A stretch of 64,000 nt of DNA. Source: Lepus europaeus (lineage: Eukaryota; Chordata; Mammalia; Lagomorpha; Leporidae). Made by a program: the position numbers and the translations under genes. The DNA is taken from positions 56,134,716 through 56,198,715 of the forward strand of contig NC_084833.1 of NCBI RefSeq assembly GCF_033115175.1, in the 5' to 3' direction. Every line of letters starts with the position of its first letter. Positions within the stretch are counted from its first letter, which is position 1. Below the pieces are notes generated by a model. It searched no databases. It was given only the letters and a program-made list of their open reading frames with translations, and was not told the DNA's origin. Positions 52,164 to 63,381 of the stretch are shown in pieces.

Positions 52164-52383
52164 ATCTGTTGAGACAGCATCATCACATTATTTCAATCAA
52201 CAAGGGTGGGGATTTGTACATATCAAAGCAGCCACCAAAAGCAGCAGAGGCCAGTTCACCGGAAGACTGGCCCTGTGCAATCAGCACGAGAAGCAGTAGT
52301 AATGTGTTAACTACTACAAGGATCAGACCATGGCTTTATTCTTCTTGCTACTTAAAAAGAGGTGATGGCAGTGATGGTCACCA

Positions 52384-52527
52384 TCATACTGGGAAGACCA
52401 AGTCCACACTTTGTCCTGAATCCACCGCTACCACGTGAGTCTTCTTGGTGAAGTCACTTGAGCCCACAGTGACAGAATAGGTCCCTGGGTAGACTTCTAT
52501 GTAGAGGTCCTTAGAGATGTCCTCAGC
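52384..52527 (-). CDS. AKIP1: AKIP1 coding exon 5 (terminal)
   Basis: Acceptor TTCTTTGTAG, 47 codons and TGA. Nearly identical to human in the C-terminus, the part reported as needed for PKA binding. Confidence 0.97.
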   Translation of the reverse strand, partial: AEDISKDLYIEVYPGTYSVTVGSSDFTKKTHVVAVDSGQSVDLVFPV

Positions 52528-55500
52528 CTACAAAGAAAAGAGGCTATTAGGTTTCAGATGCATCTCTCACTCCACCAGGCTGGCCGTGCCAGAGCATGAC
52601 AGAGGGAAGCGCTCAAGTGCGAGGCAGAAGCCCTGCCTCCAGGGACCAGCTGGGCCACCTAACAGCACTGTCCTTTAGAAGTCTCAGCCTTTCCTCACAC
52701 ATTTCCTTCTTCCTAAACTAGGCTAATACCTACCTCGCAAATAAACACGTGAGAACGCTCTGTAAATGCTAAAGTGCTACAGGACTGTGAAGAATTATGA
52801 ACCAGCATTCCAGGTGGAATATGAATGAGGCAGGTGGAAAGGCTGGTTAATGGTCATTGTTTGAGGCTCAGAGCACTTGGTAGCACACATTAGCAGTAAA
52901 GGTGGCTGAGAATATTTTAACTAAGTCCGTGATTAGGAAAATCAAGCATTTCTTTTAAAGCTAAGAACATATGACTGGATTCCATTTTGTGACAGGCAGC
53001 AAGCTAGTCAGTGGGCCAAAGCCCTGCCTTGGAGGACGGATTCCCTTGTGGTGTGAAACACTGGAACTGAACGGAGCACAAACCATCCTCTAAAACCATC
53101 CTCCAAGGACAGGCTTCACACGTGCCTGGGAAATGGGTCAAAGCAGGTGTGCAGGCAGAGGATAGGTCTCAGTCCAAAACCCTGAGGGAAAAGTAACAGA
53201 TCAGAAAACAGCCAAAGTGATCGCAGGGGTGCCCCTGGGCTTACTCATTGCTCCAAAGCAGCCACAGGTGGAAACTTTTTTCTTTCCTCACACACAGAGA
53301 AAAAAAAAGAACTACTGGCCAGCAAGTTCCACTAGGAAGAACAAATGATAACTTATTTTTATGAAATGTCCTCACCCCCCTTATCTTGCAGATAGATTTG
53401 AAGCCAATTTGTTTCCCAAGCTGCTTTATGTTATATCCTTTCCTGCCAAGTTACAGCAAAATTGGAGGTCTACTACCACTTAATAGAAACTTGACATATC
53501 ACAACTATCTATTGGTGATCAACTGTGTAAATAAAAAGTTTCAGAAAATATGGCTGGGGTGGCTGTTTGGCACAACAGTTAAGACACCACTTGAGACACC
53601 CACATCCCACAATGGAGTCCTTGGATTTCAGTCCTGGCTTGGCTTCCTGCTAATGTGCACCCTGGGAAGTAGCAGGCAATGGCTTAAATACTTGGGTCCA
53701 GGGGCCGGCGCTGTGGCGCAGTGGTTTAACGCCCTGGCCTGAAGTGCCAACATCCCACATGGGTGCCGGTTGAGACCTGGCTGCTCCACTTCCGATCCAG
53801 CTCCCTGCTGTGGCCTGGGAAAGCAGTAGAAGATGGGCCAAGTCCTTGGGCCTCTGCACCCACGTAGGAGACCTGGAAGAAACTCCTGGCTTCGGATCAG
53901 TGTAGCTTCAGCTGTTGTGGACAACTGGGGAGTGAACCAGTGGATGGAAGACCTCTCTCTCTGCCTCTCCTTTCTCTGTGTAACTCTGACTTTCAAATAA
54001 AAATAAATAAATCTTTAAAAAAATATTTGGGTCCTAAGCCACCCACATGGGAGAGCTGGACTGATTTTGGGCTCCTGGCTTCAGCCTGATCCAGCCCCGG
54101 CTGGGTGGACATTTGGGGTGAATCAGCAGATAGGAGATCTATGTCCCAGTCTACCTTTCAAATAAGTAAAAATAATTTTTAAAAATATGGTTGTCTCAAT
54201 CACAAAAATCCAAGGATGTTCCACTTGTCTGCACACAAGGAAACATTTGGGAAAGATTGGTATCTGGGGGCTGGTGATTTGGCATAGCAGGTAAAGCCAC
54301 CGCCTGAGATGCCAGCATTCCTTATGGGGGCTGGTGTGTGTCCCAACTGTTCCACTTCTGAACCAGCTCCCTGCTAATGGCCTGGGAAAAGCAGTGGAAG
54401 CTGGCCCAAGTGTTTGGGCCCCTGCCACCCATGTAGAAAATGCAGAAGCAGCTCCTGGCTTCAGCCTGTCCCAGCACTGGCCATCACGGCCATCTGGGGA
54501 GAGAATCAGCAGACGGAAGACCTCTGTCTCTACCTCCCTTTCTGACTCCTTTAACACAGATTTTTTTAAAGGATCGGTGTCTGTGGTTCCAATACAAAGG
54601 AACAGCAAGAAGATTAGCATTACCAAAAGTCAACCAGCACTGCAGGCCTCTCAAGCTAAGGACTCCTATTTGCACTACAAGTGGAGTATTCTTAGTCACT
54701 ACTAAGTCTAGTTTATTCCCAGTCCTGGCTCATAACAAACTGTATACAAATAAAAAGCAAGGAATTTATTGCAGCAGCATGCTGAAGCCCCTCCACAGAA
54801 TGTCAGCTCTTCCAAGGTCCAAAAAATTCCTTGAGTTCATGACCTAATGAATACTTTATCCTAAAAATGAAAAACTCACCACTGTATGTTTTTGCAGAGA
54901 AACATTTGTAGAGACTGGGAACTAATGCCTTCAAATGTTTTGGAACCTGATCTCACCAAATGTATATGCTCCAGAATTTGGGCAGCCGTTTCACTTTGTT
55001 GGCGGGGGTGGGGTGGGGGTGTCAGGTCCCTCCTGCTGTTTGAACAGATGGTGGAATTCCAGCAGGATACTGTGCCAGCCCAGCTGAGCTGTAGGAGCTG
55101 AGAGGGAATGCTTCGCATTCTTTTTAACCACAACTATGAGTTCAGGCACAAACAGTATCCTTGAAGCTTCTAGTGAAGGAAGGATACCAAGAAAACAATT
55201 TTACACTGAGTCAACCATCTCAGCTTCAAACTACTATAGATCCAGTACAAAAGAGAGCCGCTGATAAGCAGGTCCACTGGCTGATGACACGACAATGGTG
55301 AAGTCCAGGACGCCGGCAGTTCTGGACTCACCGACTGGGAGGACTCCAGGGTATGCTCTGATGCCGGGAGGAAGCCTCCAGGACCAACGGCTGCCTCCCC
55401 TCTGTCTTTTCTCTGCAGAGGCAACAGAAACACTGATCAGTGCCTAAGCTTTGACTTCTGACTGATGTTCAGTCCTGTCAACTTTTTCTAAGTTGTCACC

Positions 55501-58500
55501 TAAGCTATTCCATCTCCTTTTAGTGAGACATTGCCAGGCTGATGTTTGCCACGATTACTTTTTATTCTTTCACAGGCTCCGGAATCAGATCTGAATGTAA
55601 ATCCTATCTCTGCTGTTTACTAAAAGGGACAGAGTCTTGACTTCCAGTCCGTAACACAGGACTCCTAGACTATAGGGAACACTTACTGTACAAAAGTGAC
55701 TAATACCTCACAGGTTCTCAAAACCCTAACCCTCTCTGCCCTTCTGCTAGGAGCAGGGGTATGAGAAGGGAGCAGGCTGTCAAAGCCAATTTCCCTTAGA
55801 GGCTCCAACTTCTATTTTACAGGGTGAGACAGGATTGAGCCCAGTCCATATAAAACCCCTTAAGGTCAGGCACATTTGCTTAAGTGTGAGACAAACTCAG
55901 GACTTGTGTTCTGGTGTGGCTCTTCACATCCTGGGCCAGGGAAGGGACACGGGCGCTTCTGTACCCATTCAGCCCTCGCTCATGTCCCCTGGCCCACTCG
56001 CCACACTCCTCCTCCACCCCTTTGTTCCAACATCTTGTGGACTACACCCTGGATTTAATTTTGCTATATTTGAGCATACCCAGGGGAGTTTATCTCAACT
56101 ATCACCAGCTCCTGTTCAACAACCAGTCTTTGGCTTCCCTGCAATGACATGAGGTCAAAGAAGTAAACTTGTGGGGGCTGGCGCTGTGGCATAGCAAGTA
56201 AAGCCACCGCCTGTAATGCTGGCATCCCATAGGTGCGCCAGCTGAAGTCCTTGCTGCTCCACTTCCCATCCAGCTCCCTGCTATGGCCTGGGAAAGCAGC
56301 AGAAGATGGCCTAAGTCCTTGGGCCCCTGCACCCATGTAGGAGACCCAGAGAAGCTCCTGGCTCCTGGCTTCAGATTAGCCCAGCTCTGGCCATTGTGGT
56401 CATTGAGTGAGTGAACCAGCGGGTGGAAGACCTCTCTCTCTCTCTCTCTCTCTGCCTCTCTATAACTCTGTTTTTCAAATAAATAAATCTTTTTAAAAAA
56501 AAAAGAGGTAAATTTGTAATGAGGCATCTGTAATTGTTACTATCTTTAGGAAAAGTATTTTGTTAGAAGAGAAAACCCCTCCTTGGCCTTTTAATTTTTT
56601 ATTGTTTATTTTATTTATTAGAAAGGCAGAGTGACAGAGTTCTTCTATCTGCTGGTTCATTCTCAAAATGCTACCAACAGCTGGGACTAGTCCAGGTGAA
56701 GCCAGGAGCATAGTGCTCTAGCTACATCTCCCACATGGGACTGAGCCATTATCTGCTGCTTCCTAGGCACATTAGCAGGGAGCTGGATCAACATAGAGGT
56801 GGGACTTGATCCAGGAACTCCAATATGGGAATGCCAAGTGGTAGCTTAACCCACTGCACCAAAACACCCATCTTACACTTTCTTTTTAAAAATTACCGAA
56901 GATGGGGCTGGTGCGGTGTCATAGCAAGTAAAGCTATACAGTGTTGGCATCCCATATGAGCAGTCCTGGCTGCTCCATTTTTTTTTTTTTTAAAGATTTA
57001 TTTATTTACTTGAAAGTCAGAGTTACACAGAGAGAGGAGAGGCAGAGAGAGAGAGCCATCTTCCATCCGATGGTTCACTCCCCAATTGGCCGCAATGGCT
57101 GGAGCTGTGCCGATCTAAAGCCAGAAGCCAGGAGCTTCTGGGTCTCCCACGTGGGTGCAGGGGCCCAAGAACTTGGGCCATCTTCTACTGCTATCCCAGG
57201 CCATAGCAGAGAGCTGGATCGAAGTGGAGCAGCCAGGTCTCAAACTGGTGCCCATGTGGGATGCCAGCGCTTCAGGCCAAGGTGTTAACCCACTGTGCCT
57301 CAGTGCCGGCCCCCGGCTGCTCCCTTTCTGATCCAGCTCCTTGCTAAGATGCCCCAGAAAGCAGCGGAAGATGGCCCAAGTCATTGGGTCTCCGCAGCAA
57401 TGTGGGAGACTGAGAAAAAGCTCCAGTCTCCTGGCTTTAGATCAGCCCAGCTCTGGCTGTTGCTGCCATTTGGGGAGTGAACCAGTAGATGGAAGATCTC
57501 TCTCTCTGCCTCTGCCTCTCTGTAACTGTTTTTCAAATAAATAAATAAATCTTAAAAAAAATTACTGAAGACATGAAAGTTATAATTTACCTTACAGTAA
57601 AATATATTTAATTAATAAAAATCTCTTTTCTATCTCTAGATGTAGAAGAGGCTATCTGAAGCTTTTTTGTCCAGCCTGCCCAAAAATCCTGTGGCTCAGG
57701 ATTGCGGGTTGCAAGACCCTACAGTGGCATCCATCTTAGATTTAGAAAAATCTTCTGGCCGGCGCCGCGGCTCACTAGGCTAATCCTCCGCCTTGCGGCG
57801 CCGGCACACCGGGTTCTAGTCCCGGTCGGGGCACCGATCCTGTCCCGGTTGCCCCTCTTCCAGGCCAGCTCTCTGCTGTGGCCAGGGAGTGCAGTGGAGG
57901 ATGGCCCAAGTCCTTGGGCCCTGCACCCCATGGGAGACCAGGATAAGCACCTGGCTCCTGGCTTCGGATCAGCGCAGTGCACAGGCCGCAGCGTGCCAGC
58001 CGCGGCGGCCATTGGAGGGTGAACCAACGGCAAAAGGAAGACCTTTCTCTCTGTCTCTCTCTCACTGTCTACTCTGCCTGTCAAAAAAAAAAAAAAAAAG
58101 AAAGAAAGAAAGAAAAATCTTCTACTCATGTTCATTGTGATAGTCCTCGAAGGTTGCGAGTTGATCTGTTTCTGTTGGGCCCTGCTATGCTGGTCACACC
58201 AAGCCCTGCAGGAGATCTGGAGTACAGAGTCTCACACCTTGGGAGGTCAAGGGCACTGTGCAGGCCACGTGAAGAGACATACCTGACCATTCCCGGTTTC
58301 TGAACACAGGTGCACCGTTGACTTCCCTCTGTGATAACGACAGACGTGGGTGGTCCCTCCTTCTTCTGGCACAGATGAGTAATATTTCTAGGGAAGTGGA
58401 AGAAGTGGGGTAAACAGATGGTCTGGAACTGGAGCTAAGTGTAGTTAAGGAGGGAGCCAAGAGAACAAGAGCAAATTACCCCACCTTTTAAATTTATTTG

Positions 58501-61500
58501 AAAGGGAGGGAGGGAGGGAGGGGGAGGGGGAAGGAGAAGGGGAGGGAGAAAAGAGGTAAAGGAAGGGAGAGAGAGGGAGGGAGAAAAATATCTTCCATCC
58601 ACTGCTCTGCTCCAAATGACTGCAACAAGACTGGGCTAGGCTACAGGCAAGGGTCAGGATCCAAATACCTGAGCCACCACTTGCTGCCTCTCAGGGTGCA
58701 CATTATCAAGAGTGCAGGATTGGAAGCAGAGGTGAGACTCAACATGCAGTGATCCCAAGAAGAGGCTTAGCCCACTGGGCCACAAAGCCCAGCCTTACCT
58801 GCCCTCTTGAGAGACTACTGAAGCCTCTAGCAAGCCTGAGCCCATGAAAGTGCTGCAGGGAAGAAAACTGCATTTGGCCTAACTTTGCTGCCATCTGCCG
58901 CCTCCACGCCGGATGAAGTAACTTTCACATCTTTGCCCCAGTGTCACATACACATGTACTTCCATCACTTTCCCTAACAAAGTCTAATGAACAGTTCCAT
59001 GTTTATGTTTAAGTCTCAGATAAGGATAAAGGAAGAGAGAAGTGCATTTCCTTGAGATTTACAATTACAGCAGGAAAGATGGGTGTTTGGCACAGTTGCT
59101 TGAGATGTCAGCATCCCATCACAGAGTGCCTGATTTGGAACCCCAGCTGTTTCCAATTCCACCTTCCCACTAACGTGCAACTGGAAGGAAGCAGGTGAAG
59201 GTTTAAGTACTTGGGTTCCTGCCACCCACGTGAAGACCTGAATTAAGTTCCAAGTTCCTGGCTTTGGTCTGTCCTAGCCTCAGATGTTACAGGCATTTGG
59301 GGAGTGGAATAGTAGAGGTCGGAGATCTGTGTTCCAAATAAATGAAAATAAAAAAAGAAATATGGCAGGAAACGAAACATAAACCTAAGAGCTATGTAAC
59401 CCTTTTCCTCATGATTCCCACATGAGGGAGTAGAGGGACAGGTCTCCAGTTTTAAGAATGATAATCCACAGGGTTGAAAAAGTTACATTTTTCTTGTCTA
59501 CGTCCTTCCATTCCTGGAAGTTAACCTTAGATTTGCCCTTTGTTATGACTAATGATGAGGCCATCACAAGCCTGCTTGTTCTGAATGTGGTTATGGACAG
59601 TGTGTTAAAACATGTGACCAGAAGAATGAGAAGCTGAACACTTCAGGACACAGATCTAACGATATACTTAGCAGCTACTTCAAAATCGTGGCGGTAAACC
59701 CAAAACCCAGTGCAGTCGTTTTTTAACTTGAAAGAGCAACACAGAAGGAGAGACAGATCTTCCATTTGCTTGTTCACTCCCCAAATGGCCACAACAGCCA
59801 GGACTGAGCTAGGCTGAAACCAGAAACTCTATCCTGGTCTCCCACATGGGTAACAGGGGCCCAAGTACTTGGGCCATCTTCTGCTACCTTCCCAGGCACA
59901 TTAGCAGGAAGCTGAATGGGAAGTGGAGCAGACAGGACTCAAATCAGCATTGCAAAACGGGCTGCTGATTGGTGTCACAAGTGGTGGCTTAGCCTACTGT
60001 GCCCAAACACCAGTCCCTCTTCCCCCTTTTTTGAGAATGATGGATGGACAGAAATCTCTCATCTACTGGCTCAATCCTACAAGGCCCTCTAGAGCTAGAG
60101 CTGGGCCAGGCCCAAGCTGGGAGCTGGAAACTCCATGCAGTTTTCCCACATGGTTGGGCATAGAACAAATCACTTGAGCCATTACTGCTGTCTCCTAGAA
60201 TCTGAGCTGGAGTGAAGAGCTAGAGCCAGCACTCAAGCACAGGCACTCTGATATGAGATGCAGGCATCCCAAGTGGCGTGTTATCTGCTAAGCCGCATGC
60301 CTGCCCCAGAACACTATTATTCATGTCTAGAAAGCCAAGGGGCTCTGAAGCTCCATCCCATAATGGAGACCTGAACTGAATACCAGTATGAACACCAATT
60401 TGCTTAACCGCAAACCAAAGACAAATATTATTCCTTTTACTGAGCCAGGAACCAAGTGTTTTAATCAATTTAAAGAAGTTACGGATTTTTCTACAACTTA
60501 ACAGTACAAACAAGAACATAACAAAATTTCTCTGAACCGTATCTCACTAGTTGGAATCCTATCCTTGGAACCACAGGCATCTTCATAAAAGATATAGAAA
60601 GATTAAGTCTTTCTCAGATCTTTTTTTTTTTTTTTTTTAACAGGCAGAGTGGATAGTGAGAGAGAGAGACAGAGAGAAAGGTCTTCCTTTTTGCCATTGG
60701 TTCACCCTCCAATGGCCGCTGTGGCCGGCGCATCGCGCTGATCCGAAGCCAGGAGCCAGGCGCTTCTCCTGGTCTCCCATGCGGGTACAGGGCCCAAGGA
60801 CTTGGGTCATCCTCCACTGCCTTCCCGGGCCATAGCAGAGAGCTGGCCTGGAAGAGGGGCAACCGGGATAGAATCTGGTGCCCCAACCGGCACTAGAACC
60901 CGGTGTTCCGGCGCCGCAAGGCGGAGGGTTAGCCTGTTAAGCCACAGCGCCGGCCTTTCTCAGATCTGAACACATGAAACTGAAAGCAGGAGAGAAACAA
61001 GGTATTTTCTTCTTTCTCCTGTACAGACTAGCATCCTGACAACCACAGAAGGCTCACAAAATGCTAAGGCCAGAGGAGTCAGAACGTGTTGAGATTTCTA
61101 GCAGACACGTGGTGCTTTCCTTGTGGGTGATTTCCTTGCATGTTGGCTACTCTGCTGTCAGTATTTCCTTCAAGTACTTAAAGATGATCTAAGTGTATGG
61201 ATTCGAGAAGAGGGACTTTAAAACCATAGTTCACCCATTTCGATGAATGTTAACTGTCCATTCTGCACTGTTACAAGAAACATTGAAAGCTGGGCAACTT
61301 TATAAAGAAAAGAAATTTTGCTAGCTCACCCTCCTGGATGTTCAAGGGCCTACATCTGGTAAGGACCTTCTTGTTGGCAAGGTCTTGAGGCAGGATAAGG
61401 CATCCCATGGCAAGAGACAGGGAGCATGTGTGGGTCTCTAATAAAGCCACCAGAAATCAATCAGGGGGCTCAATCTTGCTGACCTTATCAAATCCTAATA

Positions 61501-63381
61501 GTCTCCCAAAGACTCTGCCTCTAAACACCACAGGTCAAGTTGCTACCCTCTCAGTGCCTCACAGCGGGGATTCGATCTCAACACATGAGCCTTTGGGGGA
61601 CACACTGAAACCACAGAAGGTACCAGAAATTTCACTCAAACCTCTCATGCTACAGTTTATAACCTACACTGTGAAAGAACCTTACAAGTCTTAATTTTAT
61701 GAGGAGGAAGCTAAAATACATCAGTAGCTTCATGTCCTGAAGGTCGCTGCACAACTTCCTCTTATTCTAGTCCCATGCTTCAGGAAGCTGAGAGAATAAC
61801 CAGCCTAAGGCACTGCAGCCACTAAGAACCTGGCTCTGACTCCTGGGGAGCCCCTCCTGTCAATAACCACACAATCCTGACCAGGGCACTGCATCTGCTC
61901 CACGTAACTGTCTTCCTAGGGATGCCAGGCACTTAAAACAAACATTGGAGGATAAGATCTTATGCAGACACTTAATTTCAGTTTCAATACATTTTGAAAA
62001 CAGAGAGGCTCAGTTCTGAGAACAGAGGAGTGGCTGGGACCTGGTCATCCCATATCCGAGGGCCTAGGTTCCATGCCCAGCTCTGGCTCCTGACACTGGC
62101 TGCTTGCTAATGTGGAACCTGGGAGGCAATGCCCACTGACTGGTTTCCACCATCCAGCTGGGAGACCTGAGTTGCGTTCCCGTATTAGTCTCCTGCCCCA
62201 GGTGAGGCACTGCAGGTGTCTGGGGAGTGAACCAGCAGAAAGGTGCTCACTCTGCGCTCCTCAAAGTATTTTGTAAAAATTCTAAATATTTTTTTAGTTC
62301 AAAGTTTTTTTTTTTTTTTAAAGGCAAAAACGGATATGCAACTTGTTTTAGAATTCAGCAAATTAGCTGTTTTTCACCACTAGACTGAAAACTCAATGAG
62401 GGCCTTTCCTGGCTTGTTTATGGCTGAATGACCAACAATTCCAATTAAGCATTCTGTACATACTTTTTGGATGAATTCTAACCTGGATTTACCACCTGGT
62501 TTAAATTCCTCACTGATTATAACCTGCCTAGGAAGGGGAAGAGGCAGTCTCCAGACTGTCCCTAAATTCCAGAAAGATCCAAGCTGGGATCCATCAGCAG
62601 GTGATCAGGAGGCACGGCTACGGTTCGTGCCAACTTACCCCACACTGGCTTGAAGTATAGTCCATGAATTCAGCCATCGTTCTGAACGAAGCACTAAGGG
62701 TCGGGTGCCTTTCTTCTCTCTATTTGAATAAATGGCAAGTCACAGGTGAGATGTAGGATTCCCTGAGAATGAAGCCATTTTGGCAATAGCCTCCTTTTTA
62801 CTCTTGGAAAGACCTCTCTGTTTGCCAGTAGGAAGGAACTTAGAATTCCATCTCTAAAAGACAGACATGCAATTTTATCGAGCGCCTAAAACGGTTGGCT
62901 GGTTTTCCTCTAGTATGCAAAGGAAGCATGGTAGATTTTTTTTTTTTTTTAATTCACCAACCAGGGCTGATCACTGTCTGTATTCTACAACAACCCAACA
63001 AGGCTCTGTAAACTGTGAAGAGTTTTCAAGAGACTTTCCCATTCATCGTCCCAATACTTCCAGGCTTCCGCCAAGGGCAGTACGGCTCAAGCTTCTGTAC
63101 GGTGCGCCCCTGGGCCCCAGCAGGCCGCCGCGGGCCAGTCCTCGGCATGGGGCCCTCACCTCTCCCGGGAGAAGGCACAGCGGGCCGGCGGGCGGCCTTC
63201 TTGCGTGGTAGGGTCCCTCCCGGGAAAGGACCCCCGTGCTGCCTCTGGGACGCTCCTGCGAATGCCAGTCCACCGCCCTTCTCTTGGCCCGCTCCAGCAC
63301 TTCTTGGCCCAGCCTAGCCGAGCGCTGCAGGGCACGTCGGTCCACCCCGTTCAGCGCCGCGGCCGCCAGACAGCTCTCCAT
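52384..63381 (-). CDS. AKIP1: AKIP1, A-kinase-interacting protein 1 (five coding exons, 210 aa)
   Basis: Read right to left, exons are 63381-63160, 62719-62639, 58387-58283, 55412-55332 and 52527-52384. All junctions are GT-AG in phase 0, and the total is 210 codons plus TGA, as in human. Exon 1 gives MESCLAAAALNGVDRR and the basic ERAKRRAVDW, a likely nuclear signal. Exon 2 gives TLSASFRTMAEFMDYTSSQ, exon 3 KYYSSVPEEGG and exon 5 SKDLYIEVYPGTYSVTVG ending DSGQSVDLVFPV. AKIP1 (BCA3) binds the PKA catalytic subunit, retains it in the nucleus and promotes p65 phosphorylation and NF-kB activity. The ATG has G at -3 and G at +4 in a CpG island. The gene is intact. The middle (exons 3-4) diverges most from human. 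Confidence 0.97.
52600..52800 (+). repeat. MIR fragment in AKIP1 intron 4
   Basis: CTAGGCTAATACCTACCTCG, GTGAGAACGCTCTGTAAATGC and AAAGTGCTACAGGAC in MIR order. Confidence 0.6.
52801..53545. other. AKIP1 intron 4, no recognised feature
   Basis: Unique-looking sequence. Confidence 0.5.
53550..54181 (+). mobile_element. C-type SINE, old, split by a younger SINE
   Basis: TGGCTGTTTGGCACAACAGTT through AAATACTTGGGTCC, then after the insert AAATATTTGGGTCCTAAGCC to CTTTCAAATAAGTAAAAAT. Confidence 0.8.
53701..54022 (+). mobile_element. C-type SINE, older group, nested
   Basis: GGGGCCGGCGCTGTGGCGCAG to AAATAAATAAATCTTT; AAATAYTTGGGTCC at both sides. Confidence 0.92.
54268..54570 (+). mobile_element. 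C-type SINE, older group, tail missing
   Basis: GGGGGCTGGTGATTTGGCATAG to CTCTGTCTCTACCTCCCTTTC. Confidence 0.82.
54571..55331. other. AKIP1 intron 4, no recognised gene
   Basis: Contains a G-rich tract (GGGGGTGGGGTGGGGG) at 55005-55019. Otherwise unique. Confidence 0.5.
55332..55412 (-). CDS. AKIP1: AKIP1 coding exon 4
   Basis: 27 codons between acceptor CCTCTGCAG and donor TCG|GTGAGT, phase 0 at both ends. Encodes RKDRGEAAVGPGG, then SEHTLESSQS; weakly conserved. Confidence 0.93.
56173..56502 (+). mobile_element. C-type SINE, older group
   Basis: GGGGGCTGGCGCTGTGGCATAG to AAATAAATAAATCTTTTTA; flanks AAGAAGTAAACTTGT and AAGAGGTAAATTTGT. Confidence 0.92.
56590..56875 (-). mobile_element. 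C-type SINE, old
   Basis: TTTTTTATTGTTTATTTTATT to ACCAAAACACCCATCTT. Confidence 0.78.
56903..57560 (+). mobile_element. C-type SINE, older group, split by an opposite SINE
   Basis: TGGGGCTGGTGCGGTGTCATAG to GGCTGCTCC at 56974, then GGCTGCTCCCTTTCTGATCC at 57315 to AAATAAATAAATAAATCTT. Confidence 0.85.
56979..57311 (-). mobile_element. C-type SINE, older group, nested
   Basis: T-run plus AAAGATTTATTTATTTACTTG to GCCTCAGTGCCGGCCCC; GGCTGCTCC on each side. Confidence 0.88.
57757..58110 (+). mobile_element. C-type SINE, youngest subgroup, next to AKIP1 exon 3
   Basis: 13-bp duplication AGAAAAATCTTCT at 57744-57756 and 58111-58123; CCAGGGAGTGCAG and CCCCATGGGAG diagnostics; A tail with (GAAA)n. 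Confidence 0.95.
58283..58387 (-). CDS. AKIP1: AKIP1 coding exon 3 (cassette candidate)
   Basis: 35 codons between acceptor TTCCCTAG and donor CAG|GTATGT, phase 0 at both ends. The human equivalent is skipped in shorter isoforms. It is framed by SINEs in opposite orientation. Confidence 0.94.
58490..58794 (-). mobile_element. C-type SINE, old, with an expanded (GGGA)n purine tract
   Basis: AAATTTATTTGAAAGGGAGG start; pure purine tract 58499-58555 and more to 58588; ends GCCACAAAGCCCAGCC. Confidence 0.82.
59078..59357 (+). mobile_element. C-type SINE, old
   Basis: GATGGGTGTTTGGCACAGTTG to CCAAATAAATGAAAATAAAA. Confidence 0.75.
59360..59716. other. AKIP1 intron 2, no recognised feature
   Basis: Unique-looking sequence. 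Confidence 0.5.
59717..60017 (-). mobile_element. C-type SINE, old
   Basis: TTTTTTAACTTGAAAGAGC to GCCCAAACACCAGTCCC. Confidence 0.78.
60018..60306 (-). mobile_element. C-type SINE, very old
   Basis: TTTTTTGAGAATGATGGATGG to TAAGCCGCATGCCTGCCCC; placed directly behind the previous copy. Confidence 0.65.
60622..60954 (-). mobile_element. C-type SINE, young group
   Basis: 13-bp duplication CTTTCTCAGATCT at 60609-60621 and 60955-60967; CCCGGGAAGGCAG subgroup; T-run of about 18. Confidence 0.95.
61255..61620 (-). mobile_element. ERVL-MaLR-type solitary LTR fossil (MLT/MST-like)
   Basis: AACTTTATAAAGAAAAGAAATTT, CCATGGCAAGAGACAGGGAGC, AATAAAGCCACCAG and CTTTGGGGGACACACTGAAACC match a mammalian MaLR LTR read in reverse. 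No internal region was recognised. Old (likely early placental); assignment from memory. Confidence 0.5.
62020..62262 (+). mobile_element. C-type SINE remnant, very old
   Basis: CCCATATCCGAGGGCCTAGG, TTGCTAATGTGGAACCTGGG, GGGGAGTGAACCAGCAGAAAG keep SINE order. Confidence 0.6.
62375..62475 (+). repeat. L2-like LINE 3' end
   Basis: CTAGACTGAAAACTCAATGAGGG and TTTTTGGATGAATTC in L2 order; 165 bp from AKIP1 exon 2. Confidence 0.5.
62639..62719 (-). CDS. AKIP1: AKIP1 coding exon 2
   Basis: 27 codons between acceptor CAAATAG and donor GGG|GTAAGT, phase 0 at both ends. Most conserved stretch of the protein (TMAEFMDYTSSQCG). Confidence 0.95.
63160..63381 (-). CDS. AKIP1: AKIP1 coding exon 1
   Basis: 74 codons from ATG to donor GAG|GTGAGG (minus strand), phase 0. 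Contains the ERAKRRAVDW basic segment. Confidence 0.96.

Larger units (their letters stand above)
50594..52185 (+). other. C11orf16: Predicted C11orf16 3' UTR, spliced
   Basis: A donor CCTAG|GTAAAG ends the stop exon at 50615, 22 nt after TAG, too close to trigger nonsense-mediated decay. A good acceptor CTCTTATAG ends at 51728 and AATAAA lies at 52158-52163, giving a last non-coding exon of about 51729-52180. Splice usage is inferred, not proven. Confidence 0.5.
52100..52383 (-). other. AKIP1: AKIP1 3' UTR (predicted)
   Basis: Minus-strand AATAAA hexamers lie at 52335-52340 (about 45 nt past the stop) and 52121-52126 (about 260 nt). Use of the second would make AKIP1 overlap the predicted C11orf16 3' end. 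Confidence 0.55.
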
